Origin: Coix lacryma-jobi var. lacryma-jobi
Taxonomy: Eukaryota; Streptophyta; Magnoliopsida; Poales; Poaceae
DNA length: 64,000 bases
Direction: 5' to 3'
Assembly: GCA_009763385.1 (NCBI GenBank)
Contig: CM019824.1
Span: 153,022,305 to 153,086,304, forward strand
The translations under genes were made by a program, and so were the position numbers. Under the pieces are notes generated by a model, which worked only from the letters and a program-made list of their open reading frames with translations, was not told where the DNA came from and made no database searches. Every line of letters starts with the position of its first letter. The first letter of the stretch is position 1. Below, piece after piece: positions 44,957-56,498 of this stretch.

Positions 44957-47900
44957 CACCTCTGGTGTTTAGCATGTAATTAAACTTGACATACCATATT
45001 ATAATCATTAAGCATCTTGATCAGGAGTTTATGTGTATGCATTTTGCTAGTGTGTCATTTTATGTGATTCACCTCTATTGCAAAAACCATAATTAGCCCA
45101 ATTCTCTCTATAAGGGCAAAATGGTAATTTCACCTCTGTGCCTAGTTATATTTAATTCTTGTTCAAATTTAGTGCCCTGATGTTTGCTGCATTGACCAAA
45201 GTTCAAAAATCAGAATTTGATTTCAAATCCCTTTGCAAAACCCTGATTTCCAAAACCTGGATTTTATCCCTCTTTTGTTATCCAAAAATTATTCAAAATT
45301 TGGGATTGGTCCAAAAAGCAAAGTTGTAGATCTGTCAAAGATAAACAACTTTGGTATTTACAAATTTTCAAGTTTCAGTACAAAGTTTTGAGTTATTTCA
45401 AATTCAATCAAACTCCAATTTTTGTCCCTTTTCAGTTTTCAAAATAAGTTCAAAAACTAATGAGTTTCTGGAAAAGTGTATAATAGCAAAGTTGTAGGTT
45501 TTGATAAAAGGAACAACTTTCATGTTTACAGATTTTCAAGTTTCAGTTTGAAATCCAGAGTAATTTTGAATTGAACCAAGTTTGAAAAAGTGTCCCCTTT
45601 ACTGTTTTCAAATTTTGTTCAAAAACTTTTTCGAATTTGAAAATGTTCATATTGACAAAGTTGTAGATCTCATTTTTCTGAGCAACTTTGGTGTTTTGAG
45701 TTTTTGTCGCACAGTTCAAAGTTTGGAAGTAATTTGCAAATTTCAGAATCTGGCCAAAAGTCAAACCCTACCCCTAGCACTGTTCCTCTTCTTCCTAGCG
45801 TCAGAGGGGGGGGGGGGGGGGCCCGGCCATGGCGCGGCCGCCGCGCCTGCCGCACGCCCGGCTGCTCCCCACGCGCCACCAACCTGCCACCGCTGTTCCC
45901 TTGTCCCCTCCGCGCCGCACGCGAGCGTGACCCTCTCCCGTCCCTACAGTCCCCTAGCAGTCCTCTCCGCGCCGCCGCCGCGTGGCCATCGCCGGCCGAG
46001 CTTGCGCCCGAGCCCCGGCTGCACGCCCGTCCTCCGCCTTAGCGCAATCGAGTGCGCACGCCCCCCGCAAACCTCATCCACACCACCCCGAGGTCTCTAC
46101 CGGCCCCGGGCCGTGCCTATATAAGCCCGCCGGAGCCCGACCTCTCTCACTCACCTCCGCCACCGTGGCCAGGCCAGTTCAGTGTCTCCGCCGCTCCACC
46201 ACCTAGCTCAAAAGCTCCGCCGTGTTCTTGTGCTGCTTCACCACCCTCCAATTTCACCTCTACCGCCTCCAATCGCCCGGCGTAACCTCACCGTTCCCAT
46301 CTCCGGCAGAAAACCCGGCGAACTCGGGTTCGTGAAATTCGCCGTCTCCGGCCATAACCATCCCTCACCGACCCCCGTGTCGTGTTCCTAGGTCTCGTGC
46401 GACTCTGACCAGGCCCTTGCGGTCCCGTGTGTTGCGCAGGGTCGCCGGAGCGCCGCTCGCCGCTCGCCGCCGAAGGAGCTCCACCGAACCACCGCCCATC
46501 GAGCCTCACCCTCGAGCACGGGCCGAGCCTCACCCTCGAGCACGTGTCGAGCCTCACCCTCGAGCCTGCCTCCGATCCGTGGTAAGCACCCGAGGCCTCG
46601 GCCTCTGCTTCCATTCCGTCTCGCCCGAGCCCGAGCCTCGGCGGACAGACCCTCACCACTTCGCTCGAGCCAGGCCTCGAGCGGACTCGTGCACCCTCCG
46701 CCTCATCGAGCCAGGTCTCGGGCGGAGCACTCAGTTTCCGACTCGCCCGAGCCTGTTTCGCCCGAGCCCTTCATAGAAGGAGCACAGTGCTCTTTCTTTT
46801 TCTGAGAGTTGTGAATAGTGTTCTGTTTTCTCTTTTTTCTATGATTTTCTGTGTGCATCCAAAAATTCTGAAATTTTTGTGGTAGACTCTTTATGCTCTG
46901 TAGTATTTTATAAAAATATGAAACTTGAGTTTTGTGCAAAAATTTGAAAATGTAAAATTCCCCTTTTAATTGGCAAATGAAGGCTTTGGTATTTTGGAGA
47001 GTGTTCTATAACTCCAAAATCTGGAGATAAATTTTTATGTGCTAGTTATGCCTTTCTGAACCTCTGGTAAAATTTTGAAGTCTTTTTGAACAAGTTGATT
47101 TTTGAGCCTTATTTTAAATTGTTAAATAGTGCCTTTTGTTAATTAATGCCTAGATTTAATTGAGCACCTTAATGACCTCCAAAAATTATGAAATTTGTTT
47201 TGCCATATACTTGTACCCTAATGAACTTGTGTGATTAATTTGGTAATTTTTGGAGCACCTTCATAAAATGACCTTTTAAATAAATTAAGAAAAATAGAAA
47301 AGGTGATTAGGGTTAGCATTGATTGTCCTGTGATGTGACTTTTGGATTGCTTGATGTTCATAGACCCCTACCCTTTGGTCTATGATGTTTGTGATGCTAT
47401 GCTTGGTTGATGCTTAGGATAGTTATGATAAAGTCTAGTTTAATCAATTTTGTTTAAGGAAGAAATGGTTACCTTTTATGCTCAACCTAGATTTCGTTTA
47501 TGCCTTGCCTTAGAGTAATCTAGATTCAGTGGTATTGTCTTGCACCTTAAGTCCTTATCATCATTCTCATGTGCATGCATCATTGCATTCGTATAGTCAC
47601 CGAAGGAGGAGTCAAGGTCGAGACCGCCGCCGACGAACCGACTTCCGAAGCAGTCCCGAGCTCCGACCTTGCACCTCCACCCCGAGTCTGCAGTCTTTGC
47701 TCTTCAAGGCAAGCCCCGGTGCATTTAACCCTTTCCTTGAATTTATAAAATGTTTTCCTTAAATGCTTTTGAGTTAAATTATTGCATTAGGTTTATAGGA
47801 GTTGTGTGCTACCCTAATTGATGCACTATCCACCTTGACCACTGATACACCTGATACCTGCCTTTCAAAAGTATTTGAAAAATGCTTAGCAATGCTTATT

Positions 47901-49244
47901 GAATTAGACTTGCAATAAAATGTCATTTTCAAAAGTGTGATCACTTAAGAATCTTTATGGGAATTTGGCTTTACTTCCCGTTCGATGACTGCTTGCCTAG
48001 CTAGCATGTGGTCATTGTCGAGAAGAGGTTGTCCGCGCGTACGGTGCCGTCATGTTGTAGTCCGGGACTCAACAGTTGACACCGACCGGGACAGGGTTGA
48101 AAAACTGACAGGACTATTACGCTTGGGTGAGATATAACCAAGGTGTAGTTCTGGCTGGAAAATTAGGGACCATCCGTATGGGGGCCTGCTGGTCAAGACT
48201 TGTAACTATTCACATACTACGGAAAGCTCTGGCTCCGAGGAATCCTTTATTGGACCGACAACCGCGCACTGGGAGTGGAGAGATGGCGGAAGTAGCATGT
48301 ACCCACGTGTCAGGACCTGTGCTCTTGGGTTAGAGTCCCAAGGTACTTGTCGCTGGCGGAAAAGTGAAGGGTTAAAGTCCCGAATTGGAGTGGTGTACTG
48401 TACTTCCGGGTGGCGTAGGACCGGGCCCAATATTGGAGGAATCGTGGTAGACGAGTTGGCATATGCAAGCTTGGGTGCTACATATGCAGTGTGGATAGGG
48501 ACCCTCAGCTGAGTATTATTTATCCGGATTAACGTTGCTCCTCGGTTATGGAGACTTGGTCCACTGACTGTCAACGGAGAGTGGTTCTCAACTAGGAATG
48601 TTTTGAAATGTAAAATGAATCATGAATGATGAAGAATTGAGAAATACTGAATCTTCCAAAAATAAAATAAGGTTTACAAAAAAATGTTTTTCTGCAAAAT
48701 ACTTGATCTTGCTTAAGCCTTACCTTGACTACCCTAAGCCTCTCATTCCTGAGTCTTCTCCCTTTTCTTTAGTCGGGTAAGTCTTGTTGAGTACCCCAGT
48801 ACTCAGGGTTTGTTACCCATGTTGCAGGTATGCCTGAGACCCCGATGTGTCTCGCACCCTGTTGCGTGACCTTCTTCCAGGAAGAGGCCGATGAGGCCGA
48901 TGTGTAAATGTGCACCCTCGGGCTGGGTGTTACATGTATCGTTATGTTAATGTTCCCACTACGTTGTCTACTTTGAAATTCCCGAACAATGGTTTGTAAT
49001 AATCGTACTCCTTACCTCATTTAAACCTCGGTTTGTAAAACTATTGTTATTAAGTCTTCCGCTCTTTATTCCGATGTTATTTGTAAAAGTATGCATGCTG
49101 TAACCGAATTGTGAGATGATCCTGCGGACATTGGGCACTGATGTAGCCCGGTGGCGAACAGGTCTTAATCACATGGAACATGGGTTCGGCTGTCAGAGGT
49201 TGACAGGGACACGTGGGCCATGGGATTAGGGCCGTTACGTCACA
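44952..49244 (+). repeat. 3' LTR of the chromovirus (4293 bp)
   Basis: It is colinear with 35014-39273. Most differences by eye are 1-2 nt insertions or deletions (for example in G, C, A and T runs), with few substitutions. TATA at 46118-46125. It ends CCGTTACGTCACA and is followed by ACCGG. Confidence 0.93.
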
Positions 49245-49249
49245 ACCGG

Positions 49250-52200
49250 GCTACATCAGTGCCCAATGTCCGCAGGATCATCTCACAATTCGGTTACAGC
49301 ATTGCATACTTTTACAAATAACATCGAAATAAAGAGCGGAAGACTTAAATAACATTAGTTTTACAAAGCAGGGTTCCAAATAGAAATTAAGGTGCAGTTA
49401 TTACAAACCAAGTTCGGATAATAGAAATAGACAAAGGCAACGTAGCGGAGTACAACAAAATAAAGATACTGATAATCACCCAGCCCGAGGGTGCACAACT
49501 ATTCTTCGGCCTCATCGGCCTCTTCCTGGACGATGGTCATGCAGCAGGGCGCAAGACACATCGGGGTCTCAGTCATACCTGCAGTATAGGTAACAAACCC
49601 TGAGTACTGGGGTACTCAACAAGACTTACCCGACTAAAGAAAGGGAGAAGACTCAGGAATGAGAGGCTTAGGGTAGTCAAGGTAAAGCTTAAGCAAGATC
49701 AGGTATTTTGCAGAAAAGCATTTTGTAAACCTTATTTTATTTTGGAAAGATTCAGTATTCCTCAATTCTTCATCGTTCCTGATTCATTTTACATTTCAAA
49801 ACATTCCTAGTTGAGAACCACTCTCCGTTGACAGTCAGTGACCAAGTCTCCCTAACCGAGGAGCAACGTTAATCCGGATAAATAATACTCAGCTGAGGAT
49901 CCCTATCCACACTGCATATGTAGCATCCAAGCTTGCATATGCCAACTCGTCTACCACGATTCCTCCAAGATTGGGCCCGGTCCTACGCCACCCGGAAGTA
50001 CAGTACACCACTCCTATCCAGGTACGACGACCACGTGGGTACATGCTACTTCCGCCATCTCTCCACTCCCAGTGCGCGGTTGTCGGTCCAATAAAGGATT
50101 CTCGGAGCCAGAGCTTTCCGAAGTATGTGAATAGTTACAAGTCTTGACCAGCAGGCCCCCATACGGATGGTCCCTAAAGTTTTTCCGTCAGCAACAAGCA
50201 CCTCGGGACTCTAACCCAAGAGTACAGGTCCTGTCGGTTTTTCAACCCTGTCCCGGTCGGTGTCAACTGTTGAGTCCCGGACTACAACATGACGGCACCG
50301 TACGCGCGGACAACCTCTTCTCGACAATGACCACATGCTAGCTAGGCAAGCAGTCATCGAACGGGAAGTAAAGCCAAATTCCCATAAAGATTCTTTCAGT
50401 TATCACACTTTTAAAAATGGCATTTTATTGCAAAGTCTAATTCAATAAGCATTGCTAAGCATTTTTCAAATACTTTTGAAAAGCAGGTATCGGGTGTATC
50501 AGTGGTCAAGGTGGATAGTGCATCAATTAGGATAGCACACAACTCCTATAAACCTAATGCAATAATTTAACTCAAAAGCATTTAAGGAAATTATTTTATA
50601 AATTCAAGGAAAGGGGTTAAATGCACCGGGGCTTGCCTTGAAGAGCAAAAAGGACAGACTTGGGGTCGGCAGTGCAGGTGTCGGAGCTCTCGGGGTAGCC
50701 TCAGGGGTAGGTTCGTCAGCGGCTGCCTCGACTTTGATTCCTTCTCCTTCGGTCACTATACGGATGCAATGATGTATGCACATGAGTATGCTAGCATGAA
50801 CAATGCAACACAGGGCATACAACATGAACTCTACTTGATTTTTTTATTTTTCCTAATTATATAAAAAGGTCATTTTATGAAGTTACTCCAAAAGGCCTCA
50901 AAAATCTACCAAGACTAAGCATGACATAACTAGCACATAAAAATTTATCTCATGATTTTTGGAGCTACACATGTTTTTTCTAAAAATCTAAAACCATTCA
51001 TTTCTTAATTAAAAGGGAGATTTTTCATTTTCAAATTTTTGCACAAAGTCCAAGTTTCATATTTTTCTAAAATACTACAAGGTATAAAGAGTTAACTGTA
51101 AAATTTTTAGAATTTTGGAGCAACACAGAAAATCATACAAAAAGATGAAAAGGGAACACTATTCACAACCTCCAAAAAGGAAAAGAGCACTGTGCTCCTC
51201 CCTCGCAGGGCTCGGGCGAAGCGGAAACAATCGGCCGTCCGAGGCCTGGCCGGGAGGCTCGGGCGAGACGGAAAACGATCGTTTCGTCCGAGGCCTGGCC
51301 GGGAGGCTCGGGCGAGACGGAAAACGATCGTTTCGTCCGAGGCCTGGCCGGGAGGCTCGGGCGAAACGGAGGGTGCATGCTTGCTCAAGGCTAGGCTCGG
51401 CGAAGCTGAGGGTGCGTGAGTCTGCTCGAGGCTAGGCTCGGGCGAAGCGGTGAGGGTGTGTGAGTCTGCCCCGAGGCTGGGCTCGGCGAAGTGGCGAGGG
51501 TACGTGTCTGCTCGAGGCCTGGCTCGAGCGAGTGCTTGCTCGAGGCCTGGCTTGGGCGAAGCGGAGTGGAAGCAGAGACCGAGGGCTTCGAGTGCTTACC
51601 ACGGGTCGGAGGCAGGGCTCGGCGGGACGGAACAAGGGTCGAAGGAGGGAGCTCGACGTGGCGGTGTTTCGGCGGAGCTCTCTCGGCGGCGAGCGGCGTG
51701 CCGGCGACCCTGTACACCAGACACGGTCACCAGGAGCGGGTTAAGAGCGCACCAAGATGAGGAAGATGAAGCAGGGGTCGGGGAGGAAAGATCACGGCCG
51801 GGGAGAGAGTATTTCTCAATCCCGTGCTCACCGGTGTTTCGCTGGAGTTTGGAACGACGAGCTACGCCGGGCGATAGGAGACGGTAGAGATGAAATTGAG
51901 GGGTGGGGAAGCTGCACGGGCTCAAGGCGGAGCTGCTGGGCTAGTTGGTTGAGCTGCGGAGGCTCTGGAATGGACTGGCCACGGTGGCGGGGTGAGTGCG
52001 GAGCTCCGGCCAGCGGCGGGCCTTAAATAGGCGCGGCCAGGGGCCGTTAGAGAGCGCGCGGAGGTGCGGATGAGGTTGCCCGCGGCGCGTGCTTGCGATT
52101 ACATGATGAGGAAGGACGTGGGAGGTACGCAGGGACCGGGCGCGAGCTCGCCGGCGATGGCCACGCGGCGGCGAACTGGGAACTGTAGGGGACGGGACAC

Positions 52201-53032
52201 GGTCAGCGCTTGCGCGTGCGGGAGCGGCATGATCACGGGGTCAGTGGCGACAGGTTGGAGGCAGGCGGGGAGCGGCCAGACGCGCGGCACACGCAGCGCC
52301 GGTGGCTCGGCTATGGCCGGGGCCCTCCCCCCTAGCTCTAGGTTGAAGATGAACAGGGCTAGGTCTAGGGTTTGACTTAGAATTGATTTCTGTATTTTGC
52401 AAAGTACTTCCAAATTTCGAACTGAGCAGCAAAAACTCAAAACACCAAAGTTGTGCAGAAAAAGAAGATCTACAACTTTGTCAATATGAACATTTTCAAA
52501 ATCCAAAAAGTTTTTGAATCACATTTGAAATTTGAAAAGGGGACACTTTTGGGATTTTAATAAATTCAAAATTACTTTTAATTTTATATTGAAACTTGAA
52601 AATCTGTAAAAACCAAAGTTGTTCCTCTTGACAAGATCTACAACTTTGCTTTTTGGACCAAGTCCAAATTTTGAAGAGTTTTTAACTTATTAAAAGAGGG
52701 GTAAAAACCAGGGTTTGGAATTTAGGGGTTTTCAAAGGGATTTGAAATCTGTTTTGATTTTGGGTTTTGAACAACACAACAAAGCTTCAAGACACTAAAC
52801 TGAACAAGAAATACACAAGACTAGGCACAGAGTTGAAATTACCATTTTGCCCTTATAGGAAGATTTGGGCTTTTAGGGTTTTTAGAAAAAGGGATCACTA
52901 CACACAAAATACATTTTAGGAAAAGGTAAAGGCAATCAACCACTAGACAAACATTAATGCATGACAAGAATGATTATGACTAATGATGATGACATGTAGG
53001 TTAATTACAGATTAAACACCAGAGGTGTTACA
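49250..53032 (-). repeat. Inverted, diverged solo LTR of the same chromovirus family (main piece)
   Basis: GGCTACATCAGTGCCCAATG and onward is the reverse complement of the LTR. It ends with GGTGTTACA at 53032 (the LTR start TGTAACACC). Its missing end lies at 34917-35013, so the younger element split it. The outer flanks GCCTG (34912-34916) and ACCTG (53033-53037) fit a target duplication with one mutation. It is more diverged than the two direct LTRs. A 49-bp tandem repeat lies at 51241-51387. Confidence 0.9.
51241..51387 (-). repeat. Three-copy 49-bp tandem repeat inside the solo LTR
   Basis: GAGGCCTGGCCGGGAGGCTC recurs at 51241, 51290 and 51339. Between the copies the sequence GGAAAACGATCGTTTCGTCC contains the palindrome AAACGATCGTTT. 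Copies 1 and 2 are identical; the third is followed by related GAGGCTAGGCTCGG units. The young LTRs lack it. Confidence 0.75.
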
Positions 53033-53661
53033 ACCTGTAGGCACTGTTCATACATGTATGTTTGTTCTCGTATGTGTTGATGTACTTCAAGTACAACGCA
53101 TAATTCTTGACGAGAAAAACAAATGTCTAGCGGGCATATAGGCAAAGACAAACGTAATCTTCCAGATGATGTGATCTTCTCGTACCTTTTAGAAGATGTA
53201 TTTATGCACAGATGAAACATTATACATAGCCTACCAGGCTTATGCGATCTCGTAGCCGCATGCAGGCGACACGAAAGTGTCGTTTGTCAAAGCCGATATA
53301 AGTAGATTGGAAAAAAATCTAGCTCTACAGCTAGACGCAAACCAATCTACTATTAAAACAAATCATACCTTAATTATTTCGGATGCCAATTGATCTACGT
53401 CACATGTCGCGTAGGACAGTGATTAGTAGATACATACCGCGTAGGGCGTTTTGCATTGTCGTAGGACTGTCTGCTTGACGACGACGGTATATGTCAATGC
53501 AGTGCAGATTCGATGGAGGCAGAGATCCGATCCGCTAACAACGTCGGGGACATCGACATCGTCGGAGTAGCCGCGGCAGGGACGTCAGCGCAGACGTCGA
53601 TGTCGAGGTCGACGGTGGCTTCAACGGCGATGTCGACGAAGAGCTTGTCGTGCTGATAACG
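53033..53661 (-). other. Leader of element D after its 5' LTR
   Basis: On the minus strand the primer-site context CGTTATCAGCACG is followed by a Ser/Asp-coding-like GC-rich stretch and then AT-rich non-coding sequence up to the inverted LTR. No gag start that I can support. Confidence 0.45.
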
Positions 53662-53907
53662 TGTTATAAAACATGTTGCCAGCGGTTAGGACCTTCCCCT
53701 CTCCGTCTCTCATGATCAACATAGTAGATGAAAATAAAACAAGTAGACAGATGTAGGGAGACTATTATTATTCTGAATATCGGTAATTACAACATAGATC
53801 TCCCACGTATATATAGTCCTGCCAAGGCCTAGAGTTTTGATAAGAGCCCACGTACAAACGGACTAGGATTAAGATTCTTCCTTCTCCTTTCCTTATGTTT
53901 TACAACA
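53662..53907 (-). repeat. 5' LTR of element D (246 bp)
   Basis: TGTTATAAAACATGTTGCC ... TTATGTTTTACAACA on the + strand, followed by the duplication CTTTC. It lacks 16 bp present in the other LTR between two CCTT repeats. Confidence 0.88.
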
Positions 53908-54352
53908 CTTTCCACCTCCTCTTCAGCTTGGAATTGATCCAGACCTCAAGGCTCACGGAATGGATCCAAACGGCCTACGGAGGCTGAAAACAGACATGGC
54001 CCGAACTGAGTGAAACCAGCTGGTATCATTCGATCCAGGCCTGGATTGAAAAGAGGCTCAGATGGAATCCAAGTGTGCCGAACGAATAATAAAACCAGAT
54101 GAAACCTAGCCAGTTTGGTGGCACAAAAATCAGATCCAAATTTTGACAAATCACATAATTTCGTCAGCTGGCTACATGGATGATAAAATTTAGCAATAAT
54201 AAAACCATTCACAGCTCCATTTGATTTATTACCACAAACTTAAAACACAAAAACTGAGGTCAATAATATTGCAGTTAGTACAAGACAACAAAACACAGTG
54301 AAAGACAAGCTTCTAGGCAGAAATCACTCAAAATAAAAGGAAATATTTGATC

Positions 54353-54640
54353 AGGGGCATTCTTCTATCAGCCAAGCCTTCATAAGCCTTGTGTCTACAT
54401 AATGATTCCCCAGAGCTCACTTAGCCAGCTTGGTTGTGGCCAAGCAGGAGACAGAGACAGACACAGACAGACAGACAGATGAGCCCCAAGAAGGCAGTAG
54501 TACTAGTACCAGCAGTAGCAGCAGGCCACCAACCAGAGTGGCCAAGCAGGCTTCAATGGGAGAAATACATTCGGATTTCCATTCTTAAAGCAAACATCAT
54601 AATCATCAGGCTGGTATACCAGAATGCCTGCCCCCATAAC
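54353..54640 (-). ncRNA. Block 2 + block 1 module
   Basis: Block 2 (minus): GAAGAATGCCCCTGATC keeps a true CTGA box. GAATGCCCC is complementary to 18S GGGGCATTC. Block 1: CCAGCCTGATGATTATG, then TTAAGAATGGAAATCCGAATG (box D changed to CCGA). Confidence 0.35.
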
Positions 54641-54799
54641 AAAACCAAAAGACTACTAGCCTCAAGAAACAACAGAAATCAGAAATTTTTCAAGAACTTC
54701 TGCATTTCTGCAAGCATAATAATGAAAGCCTTTTTTCTGAAACACAATGCAACAGAACTACAGGAACAAGCTATGCCTCTGCCAAAGCCTACATTGTCT

Positions 54800-54985
54800 T
54801 TTATCTATACACTCTTGTCAGAACCTGCTTAGCCAGCCTAGTGGAAGAAAATCAGAATTGCATTTACACATGGATGGATGGACATACTTATATTTGCAAT
54901 TAGAGAAAGTATATGATCTATCACGGCAGTCAAGCTTCCATTTTTTAGCGCAAAGGTAATCATCAGGCTGGCATACCAGAACACT
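54800..54985 (-). ncRNA. Degenerate module
   Basis: Block 1 keeps CCAGCCTGATGATTACC and TTTGCGCTAAAAAATGG but has lost CTGA. The block 2-like part reads GGCTGGCTAAGCAGGTTCTG. Confidence 0.25.
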
Positions 54986-55519
54986 GATCGCCACCATGAA
55001 AAACACTGAAACTACAAAAATGTAAGCTGCAGCCTGCACAACCACACTGTGCACAAGCATCCACCCATCTTAAATGAATCGTCGTCGAAAAGAATCACTT
55101 CACCTCACCTTATTTGCAATGCAGATCACCAGACTAAGTTGACTAAGTTGTCATCCCATATTGCTGGTACTCAACAAATTGTACCACCTACACCTATCTG
55201 TATTCAACTATTCATGATTCATGAACTGGCACACTGTGTGGCATATAAACTAGATCCCAATATTGAAAAATCGCATAATGTAAACAGCTGATCAGATTGG
55301 ATGACAAAATTTGACAAGACCAACTCAATTCCACAATTTTGCTTTAATCAAAAGAAAAATCAGAAAAAAGGTTCATTCCAATGATGTTTGGAAAATCTGC
55401 TTGCACAAAAACATAGAGTACAACATCAAGCTCATAGAGATAACTCGTAACAAAAAAAAATTGTTGCAATGGTATGCAGCTCTCCTGCATATTCGAGAAA
55501 AACAAAAAAAATTGTTCGA

Positions 55520-55790
55520 TCAGGGGGATTCTTATATCTGGCAAACTTCATAATCATTGCATCTACATATACATTTTCCAGAGCCCACTTAGCCTGCTTG
55601 GTTGATGGAATCAGAGAGAGGGAGGGAAGGAGGGAGAGAGAGATGATGATGATGATGACGACGGCCGCAGAGCAGCACCAGACCATCAACCAGAGTAGCC
55701 AGGCACATCCATTAACAGGAAAAGTGCATTCAGATCATAACCCTTGATGCAAATTACCATTAATCATCAGGCTTGAGTATCAAAATGGCC
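55520..55790 (-). ncRNA. Block 2 + block 1 module
   Basis: Block 2: AATGATTATGAAG then AAGAATCCCCCTGATCG (CTGA intact). Block 1: CCTGATGATTAATGG and ATCTGAATGCAC, with a changed guide. In-frame stops in all readings of this block 1 argue against coding. Confidence 0.3.
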
Positions 55791-55884
55791 CCATAACAAA
55801 ACCAAAACACTGAACTTTTTCCAGGCACTATATATGGCAGTCATGCACAGATAATTTCCAAATGTGCACATAAAGGTACTATAG

Positions 55885-56130
55885 GAGCATCCTATACGTC
55901 TGTCAAAGCCCTAATTCCTTTTTTACCTACACACATCCTAGTCAGAGCCCGCTCAGCCATCTTGGTGGAAGAAACAGAATAAAATATGCATGGATAGATC
56001 GATGGATTGGACTTATACTTGGATCAGAGGGAGTACATGATCCAACACACACCAGCGCCAAGCCAGCATCAACGGATGTGCATTCCAATATCCACTCTTA
56101 GTGCAGAGGTAATAATCAGGATGGCAAATC
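55885..56130 (-). ncRNA. Degenerate module
   Basis: Minus strand: GATGGCTGAGCGGGCTCTG (block 2 start) and CATCCTGATTATTACC, TGCACTAAGAGTGGATATTG (block 1). No intact CTGA after the guide. Confidence 0.25.
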
Positions 56131-56404
56131 GGAACACCCCATGACAAACTCCGAAACTAGAATACATGTAGGTTTCAAACTGCAGGCTTTTGCGTTATGC
56201 CAATTTCTAGGACTTGCTTAAACCAATCCATGGTTTATCAAGCATCTACCCATGTGCTAACCCTTATAGCTTAATACTCATAAGAAAAAAAAAAAAACAA
56301 ACAAAAGAGCTTCAGGTTACTGAAGAATACTCAAATAACACCCAAACCAAATATGATCATAGGGGGGGAAATACAATTTGAAATAGAATAAGCAAAAGAA
56401 CCCG

Positions 56405-56498
56405 ATATTGTCATCAGAGATTCCCCTAGACCGGGATCATCATGCTATTGCATCCCTGATCCAGGGAACACTCAAGATCTTCTCGTCATCTATCCATG
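56405..56498 (-). ncRNA. Block 3 copy f: box C/D snoRNA candidate with exact rRNA match
   Basis: Minus strand: AGATGACGAGAAG (box C region), box C' ATGATGA (56443-56437), guide GGTCTAGGGGAATCT, box D CTGA (56417-56414). CTAGGGGAATC is an exact 11-nt complement of 25S rRNA GATTCCCCTAG (near its 5' end; rRNA sequence from memory). Box-to-box length is about 76 nt, suitable for a C/D snoRNA. The terminal stem is weak. Confidence 0.45.

Larger units (their letters stand above)
35014..49244 (+). mobile_element. Full-length Tekay/Del-type chromovirus (Ty3/gypsy), 14.2 kb
   Basis: Two LTRs (35014-39273 and 44952-49244), flanked by the perfect duplication ACCGG (35009-35013, 49245-49249). A primer-binding site (TGGTATCGGAGC, 39277-39288) and a polypurine tract (AAGGGGGGGAGG, 44939-44950) are present. 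The gene order is an extra ORF, gag, protease, RT, RNase H, integrase, chromodomain. It inserted into an inverted solo LTR of its own family. The LTRs are nearly identical apart from small indels, so the insertion is young. The many frameshifts in pol are of the same indel type and may not be real. Confidence 0.93.
29187..53907 (-). mobile_element. Antisense copia derivative D (non-autonomous) hosting a chromovirus nest
   Basis: The LTRs 29187-29455 (3') and 53662-53907 (5') are near identical. The element is flanked by CTTTC (29182-29186 and 53908-53912). On the minus strand the 5' LTR is followed by CGTTATCAGCACG, a primer-site context typical of many plant copia elements. The 3' LTR is preceded by a purine tract (CCCAAGGAGGAG). 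The internal region (53661-53033, then 34916-29456) is about 6.1 kb, AT-rich and without a usable gag or pol frame. It looks like a large non-autonomous derivative. A solo LTR and then a chromovirus inserted into it. Confidence 0.8.
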
